Shown: positions 9,597 through 19,532, counted from the first letter of the stretch. The stretch: DNA of 64,000 nt from an uncultured Oceanospirillaceae bacterium (GCA_937138495.1 CAKZPE010000022.1:124001-188000), one strand, 5' to 3'. Notes: generated by a model from the letters alone, not told the origin. Program-made: numbers and translations.

Positions 9597-9628
9597 CCGG
9601 CCGGTCTTTGACCGGTCGGGTTTTTTTT
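9597..9628 (+). terminator. Rho-independent terminator after the DUF1338 gene
   Basis: Core stem CCGGTC-TTT-GACCGG with additional G/C pairing on both sides, followed by eight T residues. Confidence 0.85.
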
Positions 9629-9695
9629 ATTTCAGGCGTCTGTGGTTTATGATTTAACTGATGATGGTTACTGATCCGGTTAAAGGAAGCTGAAG

Positions 9696-10526
9696 ATGTC
9701 TGAGTCTGTAGGGAATATGGAGTTTGCCGCTGATATCCAGCTGGCCTGTGAGCAAAAAGAGGATGTTTACGGTAACCGGATCAGCCACGTGTTTGTTAAA
9801 CGTAAGTTGTTTATGGTGTATCAGATAGATGATGCCGATATAAATAACAGCCTCAGGGTATACATTTCTGAAGACCCGCGCAGCGCTGATATAGACCGTC
9901 GCTACAGCTATATCAGGCATTTTTATTTCAATGCAAAAGGGCTGCTGGCCCGTTCGCCCAACCTTAATGCGATGAAATACCGCATTGCCAAAACCGTTGA
10001 AGACTGTCTGAAGGATGAGAACCTTAGCCGGGAATCTGCTGAGGAAACCTTTAAAAACCTGATTACGTTCATTGAAGAAGAGTATTCCAAAGCGACCCAT
10101 AACCGCTTTTATTATTTGCTGCCGCACTTTGTGGCCGTTCCGGTGTTGTTTCTGATGTGTTTGCAGCTGATGGATCAGCGCAGCCCTGACAATGAATGGT
10201 GGGTCATTTTTACCGCGTTTCTCGCTGCTGCCCTTGGGGGATTCATGAGTGTCTTACGAAATGCCTCAACGCTGAACTTTCATGAATACAGCCAGAAGCG
10301 TAAATACGTGTTTCTGGGAGGCGAACGGCTGTTGTTATCCTTCGTTGCAGCCGGCATTGCATTTATTGTATTGAAGTCCGGTGCGGTGGTGGCGCTGGCA
10401 GGTTTTAACAGTTACTGGCAGGTGATGCTGGTACTGGTGGTGGCAGGTTTTTCAGAAACCCTGGTGCCGAGCATTTTGCAGAAGGTTGAGAAGAGAGTCA
10501 CGGGAAAACCCCGGAACAGAGCATAA
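9696..10526 (+). CDS. Uncharacterised protein with four C-terminal membrane helices
   Basis: A 276-residue protein that I do not recognise. The first ~135 residues are soluble, charged and partly helical (a predicted amphipathic stretch around 95-130). Four membrane helices follow at about 138-159, 169-189, 212-234 and 241-262. The ribosome site is AGGAAGCTGAAG upstream of the ATG. It stands alone between a terminator at 9597 and a shared terminator at 10531, so it is a single-gene unit. A soluble sensor or effector head joined to a membrane module is possible; no catalytic motif is visible. Confidence 0.75.
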   Translation: MSESVGNMEFAADIQLACEQKEDVYGNRISHVFVKRKLFMVYQIDDADINNSLRVYISEDPRSADIDRRYSYIRHFYFNAKGLLARSPNLNAMKYRIAKTVEDCLKDENLSRESAEETFKNLITFIEEEYSKATHNRFYYLLPHFVAVPVLFLMCLQLMDQRSPDNEWWVIFTAFLAAALGGFMSVLRNASTLNFHEYSQKRKYVFLGGERLLLSFVAAGIAFIVLKSGAVVALAGFNSYWQVMLVLVVAGFSETLVPSILQKVEKRVTGKPRNRA

Positions 10527-10530
10527 AAAA

Positions 10531-10556
10531 ACGCCGGCAACTGAGCCGGCGTTTTG
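10531..10556. terminator. Bidirectional terminator
   Basis: Perfect 8-base arms ACGCCGGC / GCCGGCGT with a 6-base loop, A-run upstream and T-run downstream. It serves both the gene ending at 10526 and the convergent acyltransferase gene ending at 10573. Confidence 0.85.
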
Positions 10557-10572
10557 TATGTGTCATGTGTCG

Positions 10573-11622
10573 TTATGCGACACGGGCATTGCTTTCCGGT
10601 CGGGCTTTGCGGGCTTCGACGTAGCGTACCTGAGCCTGACCGCTCAGGTGAAGGGCATCCAGCTCGGCAGGGTTGATATGCAGCAGGCCCTTGCTGTCGA
10701 CACTGGCCGGCGCCAGTGCGAGACGGTAATTTGCCAGTTTACCGTTACTGATAATGTATTCCTGTTGCTGACCGTCTGAAGCATTGTCGGCGATGACGTC
10801 CGCAGTGCGGCTTTGCTGGACAGTGTGAATTTCATCACGGGCGATCTGAACACTTGGGCCGCCGTCGAACAGGTCAACATAACCGGTAAACTGGAAGCCT
10901 TCTTTCTTCAGCATATTCAGCGCCGGGGCTGAGCTGTCATGGGGTTTGCCAATGACTTCCCGTGCTGCTTCCGGCAACAGGTCGATGTAAATCGGGTATT
11001 TGGGCATCATGTCGGAAATAAACTGCGAACCTTCCAGTGCGGCGGTACGTACCGCTTCCTGAAAATCCATCGCGAAGAATTTATGGCCCAGATGCTGCCA
11101 TAAAGGAGAGTTTCCGGTTTCATCCTGCCAGCCCCGTAATTCAGCCATGACGGTATCAGCAAACAGATGAGGGAAGTCTGCCATCAGCAGGAAACGGGCC
11201 CGGGACAGAAACTTGCCTACGCCTGGTTTACGGTATTCCGGCAGCAGAAACAGCGAGCCAATTTCAGTGGCGCCGGTGTAGTCATTGACCATACTCAGAA
11301 CTTTTGCCTGACGGATCATATCCAGTTGCTGGCTGCTGCTGACCAGTGTAGAAACCTTGTAGGAATAAAATGGCTGTGACAGGCCAATGCCGGTGTAGAT
11401 TGCAGTGGTGCCGACAACCTGACCGGTCTCATGATCTTCCAGCACCATAAAGTATGTGCTGCTCGCGTCCGGATTACCCGCAAAGGCCTTTCGTGAGGCG
11501 GCTATTTTGCATTCCCATGCGGCTTTATCGGCAGGCATTGAGGTCATGCCGCGACCGACAACTGCAGAGATGTGCATCAGGTCATTCAGATCGTCTGGCT
11601 GGCAGGGACGGATAATCAGCAT
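10573..11622 (-). CDS. Orphan arginine/ornithine N-succinyltransferase-like protein (third AruF/AruG paralogue)
   Basis: A ~349-residue member of the AstA/AruF/AruG family, which moves a succinyl group from succinyl-CoA to the alpha-amino group of arginine or ornithine. Family segments visible are RPCQPDDLNDL, an SYKVSTLVSSSQQL stretch, NDYTGATEIGSLFL, LSRARFLLMA, SPLWQHLGHKFFAMDF and GYVDLFDGGPSVQ. I start it at the ATG at 11622, with AAGG upstream, where family homology begins. It lies about 7 kb from the main AST operon and is divergent from an lrp gene. It is clearly diverged from both operon copies, so its substrate may differ. Confidence 0.85.
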   Translation of the reverse strand: MLIIRPCQPDDLNDLMHISAVVGRGMTSMPADKAAWECKIAASRKAFAGNPDASSTYFMVLEDHETGQVVGTTAIYTGIGLSQPFYSYKVSTLVSSSQQLDMIRQAKVLSMVNDYTGATEIGSLFLLPEYRKPGVGKFLSRARFLLMADFPHLFADTVMAELRGWQDETGNSPLWQHLGHKFFAMDFQEAVRTAALEGSQFISDMMPKYPIYIDLLPEAAREVIGKPHDSSAPALNMLKKEGFQFTGYVDLFDGGPSVQIARDEIHTVQQSRTADVIADNASDGQQQEYIISNGKLANYRLALAPASVDSKGLLHINPAELDALHLSGQAQVRYVEARKARPESNARVA

Positions 11623-11848
11623 AGTTATTACCTTTTTATAATGAACCCGCCGGGTCTGACCGGACGTATCCGGCAGAGTGTGTATAGCGGGCTGCAATAA
11701 TCTTTTATATTGAGTCTATTTTAAGGTTTCTGTAGCCGAATGAGCTGTGTAATTTACCCGTATAACGGACAGAATCTTCATAAATCCGGTTTCAGGCGAA
11801 AGAATATTTTGTCTAGTCGATATTTATAAAATTGCCAGTTTGTTGGCG

Positions 11849-11865
11849 TATATCCTGAAGATATA
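11849..11865. promoter_or_regulatory. Small inverted repeat in the divergent acyltransferase/lrp region
   Basis: The 327-base region 11623-11950 between the orphan succinyltransferase and lrp is AT-rich and holds no gene. It contains TATATC-N5-GATATA at this position, a plausible Lrp-type site, and further AT-rich repeats around it. This is weak evidence from symmetry alone. Confidence 0.3.
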
Positions 11866-11950
11866 CCAATATATACTGGGGCTTAGCGATAGCGATCGTG
11901 ATCTGAAGCGCTGTTGCCGATATAAAAACAAAGCAGAAAAGAGATTTAAG

Positions 11951-12433
11951 ATGCAGTTAGACCGTATTGACCGAAATATTCTTTCGGTGCTGCAGGGTGA
12001 AGCAAGAATCACGAATCAGGAACTGGCGGACCGTGTCGGACTGTCACCGAGTTCTTGTCTGAACCGGGTACGAAAACTTCAGGACGCTGAACTTATCGGA
12101 CCGTATCTGGGCATTGTGAACCTGGCGAAGCTGTTTCGCAGCGTGACTGTGGTTGCCACTGTGAGCCTTAAGGATCAGAGTACAGAGGCGTTCCGTTGTT
12201 TTCAGGAAGCCGCTCAGGCGATCCCCGAAGTGGTTGAGTGCCATGTGGTCAGTGGCAGTTTTGACTTATTTATGCGCATTGTTGCGCCGGATATGTTGCG
12301 CTATAACGCGATTAACGATCAGCTACTGGATGTACTTCCCGGTGAAGTGAACATCAGCAGCCATGTGGTTCTGCATACTCCGAAAGAATTCAGTGGCTAT
12401 CCGCTGAACGAGTTATGGGAAGGGTATAACTGA
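11951..12433 (+). CDS. Lrp/AsnC-family regulator
   Basis: A 160-residue Lrp-like regulator. The helix-turn-helix is typical (LDRIDRNILSVLQGEARITN, then LADRVGLSPSSCLNRVRKL) and is followed by the RAM domain with the VVECHVVSGSFDLFMRI core. The open frame extends upstream to 11840, but homology starts at the ATG at 11951, which I take as the start. Its stop overlaps the start of a GNAT gene by one base, so the two are translationally coupled. It is divergent from the orphan succinyltransferase and probably regulates it. Confidence 0.88.
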   Translation: MQLDRIDRNILSVLQGEARITNQELADRVGLSPSSCLNRVRKLQDAELIGPYLGIVNLAKLFRSVTVVATVSLKDQSTEAFRCFQEAAQAIPEVVECHVVSGSFDLFMRIVAPDMLRYNAINDQLLDVLPGEVNISSHVVLHTPKEFSGYPLNELWEGYN

Positions 12434-12852
12434 TGACACAGCCAGTATTAACTGAACAGACGGTCAGTGCTGAGGATTTTATTCGCCTGCGGGAGATAAC
12501 CGGGCTTAGTCCGCGGCCGGCAGACGCCGTTGCCCGCGGGCTGGCAGCCAGCCTTTATGGCGTGCGGATTGATGACGAGGGCAAAACCGTCGGTATGGGC
12601 CGGATTATCGGCGACGGTGCACTGAACTTTGATATTGTCGATGTGGCGGTTGATCCCGCGTATCAGGGGCAGGGGTTGGGCCGGTTGATTATGAATGCCC
12701 TGATGGCCTGGTTGCAGGCGAATGCGCCACGGGATTCCTACATTACTCTGATGGGAGACGTGCCTGAGTTGTATGAGAAGTATGGCTTCCGGCTGACCAG
12801 ACCCCGCAGTGAAGGGATGTTTTACGACTGGTCAGCCTCTGACAGGCGTTAG
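12433..12852 (+). CDS. GNAT-family acetyltransferase
   Basis: A 139-residue GCN5-related N-acetyltransferase. The acetyl-CoA binding motif is clear (VDPAYQGQGLGRLIMNALM), preceded by the DIVDVAV strand and followed by an EKYGFR ending typical of the fold. It overlaps the stop of the upstream lrp gene by one base and is therefore expressed with it. The substrate is unknown; the context suggests an amino-acid-related molecule. Confidence 0.85.
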   Translation: MTQPVLTEQTVSAEDFIRLREITGLSPRPADAVARGLAASLYGVRIDDEGKTVGMGRIIGDGALNFDIVDVAVDPAYQGQGLGRLIMNALMAWLQANAPRDSYITLMGDVPELYEKYGFRLTRPRSEGMFYDWSASDRR

Positions 12853-12879
12853 GTATAGCGTTCCGTCAGGCACTATTGC

Positions 12880-12928
12880 AAAAAAACGGGCTGAGCAGCG
12901 TCAGGCTGCCCCGTCGTTTTGGGGCAGC
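12880..12928 (-). terminator. Terminator of the 12946 gene, with a second stem
   Basis: Read on the minus strand, ACGGG...CCCGT pairs around an inner AGC/GCT stem and is followed by seven T residues. A second, competing stem GCTGCCCC (12905-12912) / GGGGCAGC (12921-12928) overlaps it. The convergent GNAT gene also ends here. Confidence 0.65.
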
Positions 12929-12945
12929 GCGATGTGAGATGAATA

Positions 12946-14433
12946 TCAGTTGCTCTGATGGTGTTTACGCAGGTTCTGAATAATGTCTTTCAGGTGCTGG
13001 TTAGCGTCATAGTCTTTTTCGTCTTTCTGATGTGACAGTTTAATCAGCCGGTTGAGGGATTCGAGTATGTTTTCGCCCAGTTCGCCTGAATGCACTTTTT
13101 TGGCTTCTTTAGGCGCCTCTTCGCTGCTATCGGTTTTAACGGACAGTTTCTCACCATCTGTCACTGTGGTTGTTTCGGTCCGTTTCGTCACCTGTGGCTG
13201 GTTATTTTCGGGCATCATCAGGTCGAAGATGCTGGCAAACCGGGGCGCGTCAGACGCATTGCTGACCTCAGATATTGCGGCAGGCTGCGCGGGTTGCTCC
13301 GGAATTTCAGACGGCGGCGGTGCATCCGGGTGAATGGCCAGATCCACTTCCTGAATGCTGCCGGCCTGGCCATCTTCCATCAGGAACATGCCGCTGCTTT
13401 TAACCTGGCCGAGTAACTGGTTGCTGCTATCCGTCAGGTCAAAGTTGCCGCTGCCTGAGCCAAGATAAATGGCACCGACACCTGCCTGTTTCAGGCTGAT
13501 AAGCTGATCATTACCGGCTTCGTCACGGCTCCAGATTTTCAGTTTGTCGAAAATCTCATCTGATTCATCGATCCATTTATTGCCGTCGTCATCGTAACGG
13601 GCGAGGTGAGCAAAGCCGTCAGTGCCCTGAGTACCGAACAGTTCGCTGCCATCGTTGATCACGTTGTCGTTGTTGATGTCCAGCGCCAGGAATCCGCTGC
13701 CGCCGGTGGCAAATGAGATATTTTCTTCGCTGCCGTCGGCATCCAGATCAAAGCTGAAGCTGGTGCTGGTGAGTGCGGCGCCGGTACCTCCCAGGTTAAT
13801 CATCAGCGGATCCATCACTTCCCGTTCGCTGTGGCGGATTTGCATACTTTCTTCGAGCTCAAAGCTGCGCTCCATTTCCAGTTCCATGGCAAAATTAATT
13901 TGCCGCCCGTCGGCAGTCGTAACGGTTCCCTGGGTATTTACCTGCAGCTTTTCCTGCTCTTTATAAAAATGCTGTTCGGTAATATCCACCCGGGCATTGG
14001 TGGAAGCCGCTGCACTGATGGCGGTAAGTTCAGCCCGTGCCTGATTCAGCTGGGATACGTTTTGATACACCTGAGCCTGCTGCAGGTTAAGGCTTTGTGT
14101 TTGCATCGGCAGCTGAATATTGAAGCGGACCGACTGGGCGTTCAGTCCCAGCGTTGTACGGGTGAGGGTTTCAATATTACGGGTGTTTTCAACTGTCCGG
14201 CTCTGGCCGTTCTGGGTAATGACTGACTGGCTGGAGAGTGAGTTACTGTCCCGGTGGCGCATTTTGGCCTGGTAAGAAAGGTCGGTCACGGTTTCTGTCA
14301 GGCTGAGGCCCGGTCCTGTACCCAGGCCGCCACGGCCGGTGACTGATGAGGCAAGGGTTTTTTGTTCGTAATGATGGCTGTCTTCTTTGTTGTGAAGGGT
14401 TCTGAAGGCCACCTCAGATGATGAGATTTTCAC
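12946..14433 (-). CDS. Uncharacterised acidic protein with EF-hand-like calcium loops
   Basis: A 495-residue protein with no recognisable signal peptide or membrane helix. Residues ~1-205 are polar, Gln/Ser/Thr-rich and partly helical. Residues ~208-345 resemble a module seen in large RTX-type adhesins, with aspartate loops at ~229-237 (DLDADGSEE), ~252-264 (DINNDNVINDGSE) and ~281-293 (DDDGNKWIDESDE) that look like calcium-binding EF-hand or dockerin-like loops, then FDKLKIWSRDEAG. The tail from ~370 is Pro/Ala/Glu-rich with a charged end. It could be a non-classically secreted or surface protein, or a cytoplasmic calcium-binding protein. No type I secretion genes are nearby. A terminator follows it. 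Confidence 0.7.
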   Translation of the reverse strand: MKISSSEVAFRTLHNKEDSHHYEQKTLASSVTGRGGLGTGPGLSLTETVTDLSYQAKMRHRDSNSLSSQSVITQNGQSRTVENTRNIETLTRTTLGLNAQSVRFNIQLPMQTQSLNLQQAQVYQNVSQLNQARAELTAISAAASTNARVDITEQHFYKEQEKLQVNTQGTVTTADGRQINFAMELEMERSFELEESMQIRHSEREVMDPLMINLGGTGAALTSTSFSFDLDADGSEENISFATGGSGFLALDINNDNVINDGSELFGTQGTDGFAHLARYDDDGNKWIDESDEIFDKLKIWSRDEAGNDQLISLKQAGVGAIYLGSGSGNFDLTDSSNQLLGQVKSSGMFLMEDGQAGSIQEVDLAIHPDAPPPSEIPEQPAQPAAISEVSNASDAPRFASIFDLMMPENNQPQVTKRTETTTVTDGEKLSVKTDSSEEAPKEAKKVHSGELGENILESLNRLIKLSHQKDEKDYDANQHLKDIIQNLRKHHQSN

Positions 14434-14583
14434 AGTAATCGTCCTATGATAATGCTGGCAGAGATAACAACAGACACAGAATCAATATAAGAGCCAGATA
14501 TGAGTGAATACTCTGGTTATCGGCAAAGCTGAACAAAAGCTGAGTGTGAGGGACGAAAAAAGTTACCCGCTTCTGCTTCCGGA

Positions 14584-15459
14584 TTACCCGGCCACAGTGA
14601 CGGACTGATGCCTGATCAGTTGTGCTGTACCGGATACCTGTACCCTGATGATATGGCCCTGATGAGCCTGCAGTGTGCTGTTAATTTCAGAGCTCTGACC
14701 AAGCGCGCAGCCTTGCAGGAAGCTGTATTCGGTTTGTTGCGGGGAGTGGAGGGTATGTAGGTAACAGGCCAGTGCGCCGCTGCTGCTACCGGTGGCTGCT
14801 TCCTCGGGGATGCCAAACAGTGGTGCAAAGTTACGGCAGGTTGCTGTGAGTGCAGAATCGGTTGGCTGTAGCTCAAATACATGTAAGCCGATCAGATTAT
14901 GCTGACGGCAAAATTCACTGAGCAGCCTGTGATTGGGGATTAGCCGGTTAAGCCTGCCAGCAGGCACAGGTACAAGAATATCAGCCAGGCCTGTCGATAC
15001 TGCCTGTATAGGTAAACCAGTACTGAGTTCAGTCGCGGGCAGATTCAGCAAGGGGGCAATCGTTTCTGCACTGAAGCTTTGCAGGAATTCAGGGCGTTGC
15101 TGATCCATAGATACCTGGCCGTTTTCTGTGATACTGACTTTCAGAAGGCCTGCGCCTGTATCCTGAATATATTCACCGGCAGTGAGGGTTTGCTGTTGCC
15201 ACAGCAAGCTGAAGGTTGCCAGTGTGGCATGGCCACAGAAGTCGACTTCTGCATTTGGCGTAAAAAAACGAACCCGCAGATTTGCCGCTGAATCCGGCTC
15301 AGGCGTGCAGACAAAAGCGGTTTCCGGATAGCCCATTTGCCGGGCGATGTGTTGCATCTGAGTTTCGCTCAGCCCGTCAGCATCAGGCACGACACCGGCA
15401 GGGTTGCCGCCCTCATTAAGATAGGTAAAGGCATTAACTGTATATACCCGGATCTGCAT
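14584..15459 (-). CDS. PhzF-family isomerase/epimerase-like protein
   Basis: A 291-residue member of the PhzF/YddE family, diaminopimelate-epimerase-like folds that act on small acids and amines. Visible motifs are GGNPAGVV, the catalytic glutamate in MGYPETAFV (E46), VDFCGHATLAT and the second-half EAATGSSSGALACY. It lies downstream of the AST operon on the same strand, but a strong terminator separates them at 15501, so it is probably transcribed apart. The substrate is unknown. Confidence 0.88.
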   Translation of the reverse strand: MQIRVYTVNAFTYLNEGGNPAGVVPDADGLSETQMQHIARQMGYPETAFVCTPEPDSAANLRVRFFTPNAEVDFCGHATLATFSLLWQQQTLTAGEYIQDTGAGLLKVSITENGQVSMDQQRPEFLQSFSAETIAPLLNLPATELSTGLPIQAVSTGLADILVPVPAGRLNRLIPNHRLLSEFCRQHNLIGLHVFELQPTDSALTATCRNFAPLFGIPEEAATGSSSGALACYLHTLHSPQQTEYSFLQGCALGQSSEINSTLQAHQGHIIRVQVSGTAQLIRHQSVTVAG

Positions 15460-15500
15460 GGCGAGACAGGCCTTCTTAGTCAGTAAAAGCAGTACAACGA

Positions 15501-15527
15501 AAAACGCCGGTATTATACCGGCGTTTT
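15501..15527 (-). terminator. Terminator at the end of the AST operon
   Basis: Long, almost perfect palindrome: AAAACGCCGGTA and TACCGGCGTTTT around a 3-base centre, with A/T runs on both sides. It follows astB directly and would stop transcription before the PhzF gene. Confidence 0.88.
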
Positions 15528-15543
15528 GTAGTGCTGTGGCAGA

Positions 15544-16896
15544 TTAGCCGTGACAGCGGCCTTCACGCTGGAACGGATACACTGAACCCAGTTGCAGGAT
15601 CTGCGTCAGCTCATCCAGCGCGGTACGGGACTCGGTGAGCAGCAGCGGATCAGCCAGATCCTGTTCCGTCAGCTGGTCGCGATAGTGCTTATCTACCCAG
15701 GTGTTCAGGGTGCTGAACAGTGCATCATTCATGCGGGTGTACTGGTTGAATGCAGCCAGTTCAGCCTCATTCATCGCGACCCGTAACCGCAGGCAGGCAG
15801 GGCCACCGCCGTTGCTCATGCTTTGTTTGAGATCAAATACTTTCAGTTCATCAATGCTCGCATCGCTGCTGATCAATTCCTGCAGATAAGCCCATACCGC
15901 CGGGTTCTTTTCACATTCTTCCGGAATGACCAGCAGGGTGCCACCGTCAGGTTTATGCAGCAACTGGCTATTGAACAGGTAGCTCTGAACGGCGTCCTGA
16001 ACAGATACTTTGCTGGTGGGAACTTCGATAATTTCAAAGTCGTTATGCATCGCCGCTGTCAGCTGGGCATTTACGTCTGCCTGATTGAGGAATGCCTGTT
16101 CGTGACAGAACAACAGTTTGCCGTTGCCTACGGCGATTACATCGTTATGGAATACGCCCTGATCGATAACCGCCGGGTTTTGCTGCGCATAAACAACCTG
16201 GCTGTCACTCAGGCCGTGCTTGCGGGCAATTGCCTGACAGGCTTCCAGCGTCTGGCGGGCCGGGTATTTCTGCGGAGCCGGTTTGCTCATGTCAAAGCCG
16301 TAACGGCCGAAGACAAAAAATTCAACGCCGGTTTTACCGTAATCGTGGCAGAAGCGGGTGTGGTTAGCCGCGCCTTCATCGCCAAAGTGCTCAACACCGG
16401 GTAATGCATGGTGGTGCTGGAAGTGCTGGCTGTCGGCAAAGGTTGCCTGCAGAATCCGCCCGGTCACACTGTGTTCAATCGAGCGGTGGAATTTATTGGT
16501 CAGGTTCGCCGGGGTGAAGTGTACCTTGCCATCAGCGGTGTCTGCGCTGGGTGAAACAGTGGCGGCGTTGGCCGTCCACATGCTGGAGGCAGAACAGCAG
16601 GCGGCCAGAATCCGTGGTGCCTGAGCGGCGGCTCTGGCCAGTACGCTGGCATCAGAACCGGTGAAGCCCAGGCGGCGCAGGGTCGCAATGTCCGGACGTT
16701 CCTGAGGGGCCAGAACCCCCTGTACGAAGCCCATATCGTGCAGGGCTTTCATTTTCTGCAGCCCTTGTTTTGCCGCCAGTTTCGGATTGGAAGCAGCAGC
16801 TTGATGCTGTTCTGAAGCGACGTTGCCAAATGATAAACCGGCGTAGTTGTGTGTCGGGCCGACCAGACCGTCAAAATTAGCTTCGCGTGCTGTCAT
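15544..16896 (-). CDS. astB: N-succinylarginine dihydrolase
   Basis: A 450-residue enzyme that converts N2-succinylarginine to N2-succinylornithine, releasing ammonia and CO2 (second AST step). Length matches the E. coli protein (447). The start [19 protein letters not shown] is diagnostic. The catalytic residues fall at E174 ([10 protein letters not shown]), H250 ([13 protein letters not shown]) and C368 ([11 protein letters not shown]). It is the last gene of the AST operon, 136 bases after astD. Confidence 0.97.
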   Translation of the reverse strand: MTAREANFDGLVGPTHNYAGLSFGNVASEQHQAAASNPKLAAKQGLQKMKALHDMGFVQGVLAPQERPDIATLRRLGFTGSDASVLARAAAQAPRILAACCSASSMWTANAATVSPSADTADGKVHFTPANLTNKFHRSIEHSVTGRILQATFADSQHFQHHHALPGVEHFGDEGAANHTRFCHDYGKTGVEFFVFGRYGFDMSKPAPQKYPARQTLEACQAIARKHGLSDSQVVYAQQNPAVIDQGVFHNDVIAVGNGKLLFCHEQAFLNQADVNAQLTAAMHNDFEIIEVPTSKVSVQDAVQSYLFNSQLLHKPDGGTLLVIPEECEKNPAVWAYLQELISSDASIDELKVFDLKQSMSNGGGPACLRLRVAMNEAELAAFNQYTRMNDALFSTLNTWVDKHYRDQLTEQDLADPLLLTESRTALDELTQILQLGSVYPFQREGRCHG

Positions 16897-16999
16897 CGAA
16901 GGTACCTGAATGTATAAGCGTTAAAAGAATGGGTGAGCAGCTGTATGGCTAACAGGGTAGCACCGGGCAGTGGCTGTCTGCACTGCCTGATGCGACATA

Positions 17000-17021
17000 C
17001 ACGGCCGGAAAACCGGCTGTG
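17000..17021 (-). other. Intercistronic hairpin between astD and astB
   Basis: Nine-base arms CACGGCCGG / CCGGCTGTG (one G-U pair) around an AAAA loop, inside the 136-base astD-astB gap. There is no T-run, so it is more likely an mRNA-stabilising or processing structure than a terminator. Confidence 0.5.
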
Positions 17022-17032
17022 CGGTCTGGCAG

Positions 17033-18502
17033 TCAGTCCAGTGTCAGGCCTGGAGACAGGCTGGCAGGCATCGCCAGGCTGTCTGCTTCGATCCCGGCAA
17101 CCGGGTATGAACAATAGTCCGCTGCATAGTAGGCGCTGGCACGGTGGTTACCGCTGGCACCTACACCGCCGAATGGCGCTGCACTGCTGGCACCGGTAAT
17201 CTGCTTGTTCCAGTTGACGATACCGGCCCGAATCTTCCTGTAGAAGGTGTTGAACTGGGCTTCGCTGTCGCTGAACAGTCCGGCCGACAGACCGTAGCTG
17301 GTGTTATTCGCAGCCTGAATGGCGGCGTCGAAGTCTTCGTAACGAACCACCTGTAACAGCGGGCCGAAATATTCTTCATCCGGCAGCTGTTCAATGGCAG
17401 TTACATCCAGCAGACCCGGGCTGACCAGGCCGGTACCTGGCTGCAGTTTAGTGGCAGCAACCAGTGCCGTGGCGCCCAGTGACAGCAGATTTTCCTGTGC
17501 GGCGATAATGCCATCGGCAGCGGCTTCAGAAATCAGGCTGCCCATGAACGGTGCAGGTTCTTCAAACTGGCCACCGACCTTAATCTGTGCAACAGCTTTG
17601 CTCAGTTCAGCAATGAACTGATCTCCGGTGGCACCGTTTGGCACGAACAGGCGACGGGCGCAGGTACAGCGCTGGCCAGACGTGATGTAGGCCGACTGAA
17701 TGGTTTCATGAACCGCGGCTTTAACATCGCTGATATCACCGACAATCAGCGGGTTATTGCCGCCCATTTCCAGTGCCAGAATTTTACCCGGATGCCCGGC
17801 AAACTGTTCGTGCAGTAAGTGACCGGTACGGGAGCTGCCGGTGAAGAATAAGCCGTCCAGCCCAGCGTGGGAGGCCAGGGCAATGCCGGTGTCTTTTTCA
17901 CCCTGTGTCAGGTTCAGTACGCCGGCAGGCAGATCGGTTTTATCCCACAGCTGTATCATCAGCTCGGCAACTTTGGGCGTCAGTTCGCTGGGTTTGAGGA
18001 TGACGGTGTTACCCGCCAGCAGTGCCGGTACAATGTGACCGTTTGGCAGATGACCCGGAAAGTTGTACGGGCCGAATACAGCAACCACACCGTGAGGCTT
18101 GTGACGCAGTACTGCCTGAGCACCGGCCATATCGCTGCTTTTCTCACCGGTACGTTCTTCGTATGCCCGGATGGAAATTTCGATTTTACCGGCCATGGCA
18201 GCTGCTTCGGTGAGGGTTTCCCACAGTGGCTTACCGGTTTCTGCAGCAATGGTTTCGGCGATCAGCTGCTTGTTTTCAACCAGTTGTTCACCGTACTGAC
18301 GGGCAATTGCGCAGCGGTCACTGAAGCTTAATTCTGCCCAGCTTTGGGCAGCATCGCGGGCGGCTTCTACCGCACTGTTTACCTGTGCGGCGTTAGCAGC
18401 GGCAGATTCCCATACGGCTTCGCCGTTAAATGGGTTCAGTGAAGAAAATGCCGGGCCTTCGCCGTTCAGCCACTGGCCATTGATGTATAAAGATGCAGTC
18501 AT
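17033..18502 (-). CDS. astD: N-succinylglutamate 5-semialdehyde dehydrogenase
   Basis: A 489-residue NAD-dependent aldehyde dehydrogenase that oxidises succinylglutamate semialdehyde to succinylglutamate (fourth AST step). Seen are the NAD-binding [14 protein letters not shown] segment, [15 protein letters not shown], the general-base glutamate in [10 protein letters not shown] and the catalytic cysteine in [12 protein letters not shown] start it at the ATG at 18502, preceded by GGAGG; the longer frame to 18577 overlaps aruG. One base separates it from aruG, so the two are coupled. Confidence 0.96.
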   Translation of the reverse strand: MTASLYINGQWLNGEGPAFSSLNPFNGEAVWESAAANAAQVNSAVEAARDAAQSWAELSFSDRCAIARQYGEQLVENKQLIAETIAAETGKPLWETLTEAAAMAGKIEISIRAYEERTGEKSSDMAGAQAVLRHKPHGVVAVFGPYNFPGHLPNGHIVPALLAGNTVILKPSELTPKVAELMIQLWDKTDLPAGVLNLTQGEKDTGIALASHAGLDGLFFTGSSRTGHLLHEQFAGHPGKILALEMGGNNPLIVGDISDVKAAVHETIQSAYITSGQRCTCARRLFVPNGATGDQFIAELSKAVAQIKVGGQFEEPAPFMGSLISEAAADGIIAAQENLLSLGATALVAATKLQPGTGLVSPGLLDVTAIEQLPDEEYFGPLLQVVRYEDFDAAIQAANNTSYGLSAGLFSDSEAQFNTFYRKIRAGIVNWNKQITGASSAAPFGGVGASGNHRASAYYAADYCSYPVAGIEADSLAMPASLSPGLTLD

Positions 18503-18503
18503 G

Positions 18504-19532
18504 TTAAAACCTCCGTGCGGATGAAAGCGGTACAACCCGTACTGTGCTTCCGTCATTAATCTGTAGGGCGTCGGCAACTTCCTGTGACAGGGCGGCGACG
18601 TGTTTGCCCACCGGGGTGAGCGCGGTCATGCAGCAGCGGAATTCTTCAAAGTCCGTGGTGCTGACCAGGTAGAGCTCGCCTTCCGGCGGCCGGTCGGATA
18701 TCTGTACCTTGACGTACTGGCTTTCCTGAATGGCACGGATATCGTTGGTTTGTGCTTCGAGCGTCGGCCCACCGTCGAAAATATCGATATAGCCGGTGTA
18801 GCGCATGCCTTCTTTTTCCAGCAGCTTACGGGCCGGAGTTGTCGCTTCGTGGGTCTGACCGATTGCCTTTTGCGCCGCTTCCGGCAGCAGATTGGTGTAG
18901 ATGGTGTTTTTAGGCATCAGCTCTGCAATAAAGACTTTATCCATTGATGACAGTTGATCTGCCTCGGAAAAGTCCAGTGAGAAGAAGTGACGGCCAAGTC
19001 CTTCCCAGAACGGTGATACGCCGTTTTCATCGGAGTAGCCGCGCATTTCCGCAATCACATGGTCATTGAAGAGGTGTGGAAATTCCGCCATGAACATAAA
19101 CCGGGATTTCGACAACAATGATCCCTGACGGCTGTGTCGTGCTTCCGGTGCCAGAAACAGGGTGCACAGTTCCGAGTAGCCGGTGTGGTCGTTGGTGATG
19201 GTCAGGGTGTTGATGGTGTTATAGACCTTCAGTTCCCGGGAAGCGTGGATCAGGGTGCCGACCCGGTAGTTGTACCAGGGATCGGTTAAACCGACGGCGG
19301 CTTCGATGCCACAGATACCGACCACTTCACCGGATTCTGTCTCTTCCATGACGAACAGGTAGAGTGCGTCCTGTGGCGGTGTATTGGTGTCATACGCACG
19401 CAGGGCGTCATCCAGCTTGGCTTTTACCTGGGCGTCGTTATCTTGCAGGGAGGTGAATCCCGGGCCGGTTTTGCGGGCCAGTTCGCGCAGGGCCTGGTGA
19501 TCTTCTGCCCGTATCGGGCGCACAATCATCAT
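18504..19532 (-). CDS. aruG: Arginine N-succinyltransferase, AruG/AstA type (beta subunit)
   Basis: A 342-residue succinyl-CoA:arginine/ornithine N-succinyltransferase subunit (first AST step). It is the operon copy closest to E. coli Ast[71 protein letters not shown] and [14 protein letters not shown]. In Pseudomonas AruF and AruG form a hetero-oligomer. It sits between aruF and astD. Confidence 0.95.
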   Translation of the reverse strand: MMIVRPIRAEDHQALRELARKTGPGFTSLQDNDAQVKAKLDDALRAYDTNTPPQDALYLFVMEETESGEVVGICGIEAAVGLTDPWYNYRVGTLIHASRELKVYNTINTLTITNDHTGYSELCTLFLAPEARHSRQGSLLSKSRFMFMAEFPHLFNDHVIAEMRGYSDENGVSPFWEGLGRHFFSLDFSEADQLSSMDKVFIAELMPKNTIYTNLLPEAAQKAIGQTHEATTPARKLLEKEGMRYTGYIDIFDGGPTLEAQTNDIRAIQESQYVKVQISDRPPEGELYLVSTTDFEEFRCCMTALTPVGKHVAALSQEVADALQINDGSTVRVVPLSSARRF

